DNA from: Devosia sp. | GTDB lineage: Bacteria > Pseudomonadota > Alphaproteobacteria > Rhizobiales > Devosiaceae | Assembly (NCBI GenBank): GCA_016793415.1 | Contig: JAEUMC010000900.1 | Location: 1 to 11,852, forward strand | Reading direction: 5' to 3' | DNA: 11,852 nt | The notes under the pieces: generated by a model | Seen by the model: the letters and a program-made list of their open reading frames with translations, nothing else | What the model was told of the DNA's origin: nothing | The model's database searches: none | Translations under genes and position numbers: made by a program | Part shown: positions 8,005 through 11,852 of the stretch, in pieces | Numbering within the stretch: the stretch's first letter is position 1 | Layout of the letters: each line of letters starts with the position of its first letter

Positions 8005-8658
8005 ATGGCCGATTTTGCAGATGCCCGCCTGAAGATGGTCGATAACCAGCTGCGCACCAGCGGCGTGACCGATCACCGGCTCCTGACCGCCATGGGCACA
8101 GTGCGCCGCGAGGCCTTCCTGCCGGCCGATCGCGAAGCTCTGGCCTATGCCGACGTGTCGCACGCCCTGGGCGGCGGCCGTTACCTCGGCGCGCCGGCGC
8201 CCTTCGCCAAGCTGCTGCAGCTGGCGGAGATCGCGGTGACCGACCGGCTGCTCGACGTCGGGGCTGGCACCGGCTACTCGACGGCCGTGCTGGCGCTGCT
8301 CGGCGCCTCGGTGGTCGGTCTCGAGATGGATGCCGTCCTCGCCGACAAGGCCAGGGCCAACCTCGAGGCCGCAGGCGCGAGCCATGCCGAGATCTCGGTC
8401 GGCAGTTTTGACGGGGCAGGGCTGCCGCGCGACCATTTCGACGTCATCGTCGTCGAGGGGACGGTCGCCGCCGAGCCGACGCCATTGTTCCACCTGCTGC
8501 GAGATGGCGGGCGCCTGGTGGCGTTGATCGCCAATGGAGGGCCGGCGGTGGCGCATATCTTCGTCAAGTCCGGCGGCGAGGTGGCCGGCCGCAGCGAGTT
8601 CAATACCTCGTTGCCGCCGCTGGCCGAGGCGCCTCGCGTCGAGACCTTCGTGTTCTGA
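8005..8658 (+). CDS. Protein-L-isoaspartate O-methyltransferase family protein (divergent)
   Basis: This 217-residue cytoplasmic protein is a class I SAM-dependent methyltransferase of the Pcm (PIMT) family, whose classical members methylate isoaspartyl residues in damaged proteins. The SAM-binding motif I is LLDVGAGTGY (82-91), with the post-I acidic residue Glu107 in VVGLEMD. Motif II is FDVIVVEG (145-152) and motif III is LRDGGRLVALI (165-175). The N-terminal segment MVDNQLRTSGV (11-21) is typical of the alphaproteobacterial subgroup. The classical substrate loop, TISxP in E. coli Pcm, reads GGGRYLGAPAPFAKL here (56-70), so repair activity should not be assumed. ATG 8005 is preceded by GAGGGAG at 5-nt spacing. 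It lies just upstream of tolC, an arrangement I recall from many rhizobial genomes, but the 157-bp gap leaves co-transcription open. Confidence 0.88.
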   Translation: MADFADARLKMVDNQLRTSGVTDHRLLTAMGTVRREAFLPADREALAYADVSHALGGGRYLGAPAPFAKLLQLAEIAVTDRLLDVGAGTGYSTAVLALLGASVVGLEMDAVLADKARANLEAAGASHAEISVGSFDGAGLPRDHFDVIVVEGTVAAEPTPLFHLLRDGGRLVALIANGGPAVAHIFVKSGGEVAGRSEFNTSLPPLAEAPRVETFVF

Positions 8659-8688
8659 ACGGAAGCGTTTTCTAACTGACCCGCGGTT

Positions 8689-8702
8689 CGGCAGTGTTGC
8701 CG
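8689..8702. promoter_or_regulatory. Small hairpin after the pcm-like gene
   Basis: CGGCA (8689-8693) pairs with TGCCG (8698-8702) around a GTGT loop, 31 nt after the pcm-like stop codon. No T-run follows (GCTAATC), so at best it is a weak terminator or transcript-end stem. Confidence 0.25.
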
Positions 8703-8735
8703 GCTAATCACGGGGCCAAACATTTCCAAGGTTAA

Positions 8736-8763
8736 AACCTCGCAACACTTGAGTTGCGAGGTT
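8736..8763. promoter_or_regulatory. Strong 11-bp hairpin in the tolC leader
   Basis: AACCTCGCAAC (8736-8746) and GTTGCGAGGTT (8753-8763) are perfect complements around the 6-nt loop ACTTGA. No T-run follows on the + strand. On the minus strand the stem is followed by TTAA, giving a short run of four T's, so it could stop antisense transcription. Other options are a terminator for the pcm-like transcript, a regulatory leader of tolC, or an operator with 11-bp half-sites. Confidence 0.6.
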
Positions 8764-8778
8764 GTGCGTCCCATGTGC

Positions 8779-8793
8779 CCGACGTAACGTCGG
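8779..8793. promoter_or_regulatory. 15-nt perfect palindrome just upstream of the tolC ribosome binding site
   Basis: CCGACGTAACGTCGG has 7-bp arms around a single central base. It ends 9 nt before the GGAGG of tolC. An odd-length compact palindrome is the usual form of an operator for a TetR- or MarR-type dimer, and such regulators often control efflux genes. As RNA it could also fold only with an enlarged loop, so a DNA operator is more likely. The regulator is not in the window. Confidence 0.4.
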
Positions 8794-8802
8794 AAGGCTG
8801 TC

Positions 8803-8807
8803 GGAGG
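8803..8807 (+). promoter_or_regulatory. Ribosome binding site that decides the tolC start
   Basis: GGAGG lies 8 nt before the ATG at 8816. The frame stays open upstream to 8762, but the upstream codons overlap the hairpin and the palindrome and would place 18 unlikely residues ahead of the signal peptide. ATG 8816 is therefore preferred. Confidence 0.75.
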
Positions 8808-8815
8808 TTTTGACT

Positions 8816-10189
8816 ATGCGTTTCCTGGGGGCAATGCGGGCGGGCGCCCTTGCCGTTTCACTGAGCATGCTGCCGGCGACGGCGCACGCGGAGAGTCTGA
8901 GGGCGGCGCTGGAAAGCGCGTACCAGAACAATCCCAACATCATGTCGGCGCTGCTCAATGTGAAGGCGACGGCTGAGAACATCGCGCTGGCGAAATCCGG
9001 CAAGCTGCCCTCGCTCGGCCTGTCGAGCAGCATCGGCGGCTCCTGGGAGCAGCCGCAGGGCGGTGAGTTCAACACCGCTGCCAGCTTCTCGACCGGCGTC
9101 AACTACAGCCAGACGCTGTTCGACAATTACAAGACCGACGCCGAGATCGAGCAGGCCCGCGCCGGCACCGAAGTGGCCAAGTACGCGCTGCGCAACGCCG
9201 AGCAGAACGTGCTGCTGGCGGTGGTGCAGGCTTACTACGCTGTCATCCGCGACACCCAGCTGGTGCAGTTGCGTTCCGACAACATGGCGTTCTTCGATGC
9301 CCAGGTGAGCTCTTCGGAAGATCGCCTGCGCCTCGGGGAAGGCACCAAGATCGACGTGTCGCAGGCCAAGACCCGCCAGGTCGCGGCCGTGGCGCTCTAC
9401 CGCTCGGCCATCGCCTCGCTGCAGACCAGCCAGGCGAGCTACGAGCGCTGGGTCGGCCACAAGCCCAAGAACCTCACGTCCGACTTCAACTTCGGCAAGT
9501 CGCTGCCGACCTCGATCGACGGCGCCATCGCCTCGGCCCAGGAGCGCCACCCGGCGCTGCTTTCGGCCCGCGCTGCTATCCGCGTGGCGCAGGCCGGATC
9601 GGACGCGGCCAGTGCTTCGTTTGGCCCGACGCTCAGCCTGATCGGCGCCATCGACGCCACCACCAGCTATTCGAGCAAGCTCGGCGGCACCAGCAGCGCG
9701 CTCGGCGGTTCGGCCAAGCTGTCGCTGTCGATCCCGATCTATTCGGGCGGCGCCCTGTCGGCCAGCCTGCGCAAGGCCAATATCCAGCAGATCCAGAGCG
9801 AGGTCGACGCGTTGTCCGCCCGCGATGAGATCAAGGAGTCGGTGATCTCCGCCTGGTCGACGTTGCAGAACTCCACGTCGCAGATCGACTCGGCGCAGGC
9901 CGCGGTCAGCTCGAGCCAGCTGGTTGTCGATGGCACCATCCAGGAACGCGATGTCGGGCAGAAGACCACGCTCGACGTGCTCAATGCCCAGGCGGAACTG
10001 ACATCGGCGCGCGAGCAACTGATCACCGCGCGCTCGACCAAGATGATCGCTGCCTTCTCGCTGCTCGCTGCCTCCGGCAAGCTGTCGCCCGAAGTGCTGG
10101 GGCTGCGCGTCGCCGTGCACTCGGCGGACGGCTACATCGCCAATGTCGAGGATGTGTGGGCCGAACTGCGCGCCCTCAGCGACGACTGA
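8816..10189 (+). CDS. tolC: TolC family outer-membrane channel (BepC-like)
   Basis: This 457-residue protein is a TolC-type outer-membrane efflux and secretion duct. As a trimer it joins inner-membrane ABC or RND transporters and their periplasmic adaptors to the outside. Residues 1-25 are a signal peptide ending ATAHA. The mature part shows the two-fold repeated outer-membrane-efflux pattern. The first half has SLRAALESAYQNNPNI (27-42), the segment AVVQAYYAVIRDTQLVQL and TKIDVSQAKTRQVA. The second half repeats these elements as VGQKTTLDVLNAQAEL and SAREQLITARS, the coiled hairpins of the periplasmic barrel. Its length matches alphaproteobacterial TolC/BepC proteins. No transporter or adaptor gene is adjacent, so it probably serves several systems encoded elsewhere. 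It ends in a strong intrinsic terminator. Two dyads ahead of it suggest regulated expression. Confidence 0.93.
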   Translation: MRFLGAMRAGALAVSLSMLPATAHAESLRAALESAYQNNPNIMSALLNVKATAENIALAKSGKLPSLGLSSSIGGSWEQPQGGEFNTAASFSTGVNYSQTLFDNYKTDAEIEQARAGTEVAKYALRNAEQNVLLAVVQAYYAVIRDTQLVQLRSDNMAFFDAQVSSSEDRLRLGEGTKIDVSQAKTRQVAAVALYRSAIASLQTSQASYERWVGHKPKNLTSDFNFGKSLPTSIDGAIASAQERHPALLSARAAIRVAQAGSDAASASFGPTLSLIGAIDATTSYSSKLGGTSSALGGSAKLSLSIPIYSGGALSASLRKANIQQIQSEVDALSARDEIKESVISAWSTLQNSTSQIDSAQAAVSSSQLVVDGTIQERDVGQKTTLDVLNAQAELTSAREQLITARSTKMIAAFSLLAASGKLSPEVLGLRVAVHSADGYIANVEDVWAELRALSDD

Positions 10190-10251
10190 TCCCCTGGGCC
10201 CGCCCTTGGTCCGCATGGACCGGGGTGCAGCCGAGGCATACCCTCAGAATC

Positions 10252-10287
10252 AGGCCGCGATGCGCATTCCGCGTCGCGGCCTTTTTT
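10252..10287 (+). terminator. Intrinsic terminator after tolC
   Basis: AGGCCGCGA (10252-10260) pairs with TCGCGGCCT (10274-10282). The stem continues inward for four more pairs, one of them G-U, to a 5-nt loop CATTC. A run of six T's (10282-10287) follows directly. This is a textbook Rho-independent terminator and makes the next gene a separate transcription unit, unless there is read-through. Confidence 0.92.
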
Positions 10288-10324
10288 GATGCGGCCGCGA
10301 GGGGCGGCCGTCTTGGGGGATACA

Positions 10325-10699
10325 ATGAAGTCACTACCGTTCTGGTTCATCGCCGTCGGCGCCGTGCTGGCGTTGCTGGGTATGGCGTGGGGCATTCAGA
10401 TGGCCATCACGCAGGATCACACGCTGGCGCCGGGTCACGCGCACAACAATCTCATCGGCTTCGTCACGATGGTGATTTACGGCGTCTACTACAAGCTGGT
10501 GCCGGCGGCAGCGCAGACCCGGCTCGCCCTCGTGCATTTCTGGGTGGCGTTGCTGGGCGCGCTCACCGTCGGTATCGGCGTCGCCATGGCGACGGCGGGG
10601 CAGGGTGAGTGGCTGGCCCAGATCGCCTCGATCGCCACCATCCTCGGCATGGCCATCTTCGTCGTCACCATCTTCCGCAACCGGGCGGCGCTCGCCTGA
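10325..10699 (+). CDS. Small four-helix membrane protein resembling heme-copper oxidase subunit I
   Basis: This 124-residue hydrophobic protein has four predicted membrane segments at about 6-27, 42-58, 68-90 and 98-117. Between the first two lies DHTLAPGHAHNNLIGF, with His32, His38 and His40, and His71 sits in the third segment (VHFW). The GHAHxNxxGF pattern followed by a YGVYYKL helix recalls segments of CcoN/CtaD-type oxidase subunit I. Short proteins like this are, as I recall, annotated as cytochrome oxidase-like or hypothetical in related genomes. A full subunit I is about four times longer, so it cannot be a complete oxidase. It may bind heme or only share ancestry. The ATG at 10325 follows GGGGGA at 4-nt spacing. 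The frame extends upstream to 10286, but that start would lie in the terminator T-run. No oxidase genes are adjacent. Confidence 0.75.
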   Translation: MKSLPFWFIAVGAVLALLGMAWGIQMAITQDHTLAPGHAHNNLIGFVTMVIYGVYYKLVPAAAQTRLALVHFWVALLGALTVGIGVAMATAGQGEWLAQIASIATILGMAIFVVTIFRNRAALA

Positions 10700-10717
10700 C
10701 GCACCGGTCAAGCGCCC

Positions 10718-10754
10718 GACAATTGTCTTCCCCCGGAATTGTCTGGGGGAAGAC
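10718..10754. promoter_or_regulatory. Palindrome and strong 10-bp hairpin upstream of popZ
   Basis: GTCTTCCCCC (10725-10734) and GGGGGAAGAC (10745-10754) are perfect 10-bp arms around a 10-nt loop. The 10-bp palindrome GACAATTGTC (10718-10727) overlaps the left arm, and AATTGTCT recurs in the loop. It lies 25 nt after the stop of the small membrane protein gene, where a terminator is expected, but no T-run follows on either strand. It may act as a 3' end stem, a Rho-dependent stop boundary or an operator. Confidence 0.55.
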
Positions 10755-10776
10755 GCTATGGCTGGTGTGCCGCCGA

Positions 10777-10806
10777 TTCACAAAGCGCCATTGCTTGCAC
10801 TAAATT
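10777..10806 (+). promoter_or_regulatory. Weak candidate promoter for popZ
   Basis: TTCACA (10777-10782) and TAAATT (10801-10806) are 18 nt apart. The -35 matches five of six consensus bases and the -10 matches four. The implied start near 10813 would leave a leader of about 70 nt carrying the 10817-10838 hairpin. No better pair is visible in the gap. Confidence 0.3.
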
Positions 10807-10816
10807 GGATGCAGCC

Positions 10817-10838
10817 GATTCGGTCGTATTGCCGAATC
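10817..10838. promoter_or_regulatory. Hairpin in the popZ leader
   Basis: GATTCGG (10817-10823) and CCGAATC (10832-10838) are perfect 7-bp arms around an 8-nt loop. Both outer ends are GANTC sites, so this may be a methylation-sensitive operator as much as an RNA hairpin. It ends 45 nt before the popZ start. Confidence 0.4.
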
Positions 10839-10883
10839 CGCCCAAAGTGCGGCCGCGTATCTGGCGGGTAATGTGAGGCAGTT

Positions 10884-11570
10884 ATGAACAAGCCGGCGCC
10901 CAAAGAGCCCTCGATGGACGAGATCCTGTCGTCGATCCGGCAGATCATCGCCGACGACGATGCCGGGGCTGCACCCAAGAAACCGGTGATGCCGGCGCCC
11001 GCACCGGCCCGCAGCTTCGTACCGCAACCGGCCCCCCGTCCGGTCGAGCCCGAACCCGAGCCGCTGGCGCTTTCATCCGAACAGATCCTGCGCGATACCG
11101 CGGCCGAGGATGGTGCCAAGCCGGGCCTCAGCTTCTCCGAACTGCTCGGCGGCAGCGCACCGGCGCCCGAACTGGACGCCACGCTGATCGACCCCGATGA
11201 CATCTCGTTTGAACCGGAAGAGCCGCCGGCGCCCGTGTTCGCCCCGCCGCCGCGGGCTGCGGCTCCCGCCTACGAGCGTCCGGCGCCGCGCCCTGCGGCA
11301 TCGGTTGCAGTCGCTGCCCCGATGCCGGATCCGTCGCTCTCTGCCGATCTTGCCGAGGAACTGCTCGAGCCGACCACCCAGTCGGCCGTGAAGAGCACCT
11401 TTGCACGCCTCTCCGGGCTTTCGACCGTTACCAGTGGCGTTACCATCGAAGACATGATGCGCGACATGCTTCGCCCCATGCTGAAGGAATGGCTGGACGA
11501 GAACCTGCCCGCGGTAGTCGAGCGCATGGTGGAAAAGGAAATCGCCCGCGTCTCGCGCGGCGGCAAGTAA
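10884..11570 (+). CDS. popZ: PopZ homologue, polar organising protein (DUF2497 family)
   Basis: This 228-residue cytoplasmic protein has the three-part build of PopZ, which forms a polar hub that anchors the chromosome centromere region and cell-cycle signalling proteins. The N-terminal helix EPSMDEILSSIRQIIADDD (8-26) is the conserved partner-binding helix. Residues of roughly 27-165 are a disordered linker rich in Pro, Ala and acidic residues. The C-terminal block at 185-228, with TIEDMMRDMLRPMLKEWLDENL and then ERMVEKEIARVSRG, is the helical oligomerisation region. Its length is somewhat more than Caulobacter PopZ because of the long linker. The ATG at 10884 is preceded by GTGAGG at 5-nt spacing. 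The gene sits directly before valS. Function is inferred from the family; polar growth roles in Hyphomicrobiales may differ from Caulobacter. Confidence 0.9.
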   Translation: MNKPAPKEPSMDEILSSIRQIIADDDAGAAPKKPVMPAPAPARSFVPQPAPRPVEPEPEPLALSSEQILRDTAAEDGAKPGLSFSELLGGSAPAPELDATLIDPDDISFEPEEPPAPVFAPPPRAAAPAYERPAPRPAASVAVAAPMPDPSLSADLAEELLEPTTQSAVKSTFARLSGLSTVTSGVTIEDMMRDMLRPMLKEWLDENLPAVVERMVEKEIARVSRGGK

Positions 11571-11574
11571 TGAC

Positions 11575-11595
11575 CTCGCGCCGATCCGGCGCGGG
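11575..11595 (+). terminator. Possible weak terminator after popZ
   Basis: CGCGCC (11577-11582) pairs with GGCGCG (11588-11593) around the loop GATCC. One G-U and one C-G pair extend the stem outward to 11575 and 11595. It lies 4 nt after the popZ stop codon. No T-run follows, so it may only protect the transcript end. Confidence 0.4.
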
Positions 11596-11642
11596 ATCAC
11601 TCCCTTGTATCCGCCGGCCTCGCGTCACCACATGCGTTTGTG

Positions 11643-11672
11643 TTGACTTCCCCCTCACGCCTTTGCTTTAGA
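11643..11672 (+). promoter_or_regulatory. Candidate promoter for valS
   Basis: TTGACT (11643-11648) is a five-of-six match to the -35 consensus, and TTTAGA (11667-11672) follows after 18 nt. Alphaproteobacterial housekeeping promoters keep TTGAC best and tolerate weak -10 elements, which fits. The implied start near 11679 leaves a leader of about 64 nt with a hairpin. Confidence 0.5.
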
Positions 11673-11691
11673 CCTAGCCACTGAGTTCTGG

Positions 11692-11721
11692 GGCCCGCCG
11701 GCGCTTTGGTGCGCGCGGGCC
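11692..11721 (+). promoter_or_regulatory. GC-rich hairpin in the valS leader
   Basis: GGCCCGC (11692-11698) pairs with GCGGGCC (11715-11721). Inside it GCGC (11701-11704) pairs with GCGC (11711-11714) across the loop TTTGGT, with a 2-nt bulge. GTTTG follows. It could be a weak terminator of read-through from popZ or a leader attenuator. T-box elements are not expected in this phylum and I see no T-box features. Confidence 0.45.
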
Positions 11722-11742
11722 GTTTGCCGTTGGAAACCACCG

Positions 11743-11852
11743 ATGCTTGAGAAGACTTACGACCCCGCCGCCGTCGAGACCCGCATCTACGAGCAGTGGG
11801 ACAAGGCAGGCACCTTCAAGGCCGGGGCAGGGGCCAAGCCCGGCGCCGAGAC
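11743..11852 (+). CDS. valS: Valyl-tRNA synthetase, N-terminal fragment (runs off the window)
   Basis: ValS charges tRNA-Val with valine in the cytoplasm. Only the first 36 codons plus two bases are present. They read MLEKTYDPAAVETRIYEQW followed by DKAGTFKAG, which closely matches the conserved start of bacterial ValRS (E. coli begins MEKTYNPQDIEQPLYEHW). The catalytic HIGH and KMSKS motifs lie beyond the window edge. The ATG at 11743 has a weak GGA binding site 8 nt upstream. The popZ-valS order is, as I recall, common in Hyphomicrobiales and supports the call. Confidence 0.92.
   Translation, partial: MLEKTYDPAAVETRIYEQWDKAGTFKAGAGAKPGAE

Larger units (their letters stand above)
10775..10838. 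promoter_or_regulatory. Cluster of three GANTC (CcrM-type) sites upstream of popZ
   Basis: GATTC (10775-10779), GATTC (10817-10821) and GAATC (10834-10838) fall within 64 bp. In DNA this GC-rich, GANTC is expected only about once in 300 bp. CcrM methylation of GANTC marks the cell cycle in alphaproteobacteria, and PopZ is a cell-cycle polarity protein. The link to regulation is inferred. Confidence 0.4.

Noticed and set aside
8762-8815. Upstream extension of tolC to an earlier start
   Set aside because: It would begin inside the hairpin, lacks a ribosome binding site and would put 18 residues ahead of a normal signal peptide.
8858-10216. A 452-codon minus-strand open frame opposite tolC
   Set aside because: tolC on the + strand has a signal peptide, family motifs and a strong ribosome binding site. 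The reverse frame is Arg/Gly-rich and would also cross into the tolC 3' flank.
11692-11721. T-box riboswitch ahead of valS
   Set aside because: T-boxes are a feature mainly of Firmicutes and some Actinobacteria. The leader is far too short and shows no T-box consensus sequence.

Overview
The window looks like the chromosome of a GC-rich alphaproteobacterium, most likely of the order Hyphomicrobiales (Rhizobiales). The main evidence is the right half. It holds a Pcm-like methyltransferase, a BepC/TolC-type outer-membrane channel, a PopZ (DUF2497) homologue and the start of valyl-tRNA synthetase, all on the + strand. As I recall, this order is common in rhizobia, brucellae and Devosia-like bacteria. 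A Devosia-like host is a guess that I cannot confirm from the sequence.

Layout. Bases 2-34 are probably the last codons of a + strand gene. Bases 35-565 hold no gene I can defend, only a terminator-like hairpin at 513-543 downstream of the next gene. Bases 566-7663 (minus strand) encode one giant autotransporter of about 2365 residues. It has a signal peptide, a passenger built from roughly 24 glycine-rich repeats (19 with the exact core AQS[I/V]GGGGG), a pre-barrel linker and a C-terminal beta-barrel ending in Phe. A divergent control region (7664-8004) separates it from pcm. It carries a CtrA-like box on the autotransporter side and a good sigma70-like promoter on the pcm side.

The + strand genes follow: pcm-like methyltransferase (8005-8658), a leader rich in dyads, tolC (8816-10189), a textbook intrinsic terminator (10252-10287), a 124-residue four-helix membrane protein resembling a piece of a heme-copper oxidase subunit I (10325-10699), a structured gap with hairpins and three GANTC sites, popZ (10884-11570), a promoter and leader hairpin, and the first 36 codons of valS (11743 to the window edge).

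Functionally, the autotransporter and TolC are both envelope proteins. The autotransporter displays a long beta-helical passenger at the surface. TolC is the outer-membrane exit duct for type I secretion and efflux. PopZ organises the cell pole, and ValS is housekeeping. I see no sign that they form one pathway. I found no mobile element, CRISPR array, tRNA or rRNA. The most unusual items are the size and periodicity of the autotransporter with its four closely spaced cysteine pairs, the two strong dyads ahead of tolC, the divergent active-site loop of the Pcm-like protein, and the GANTC cluster ahead of popZ.
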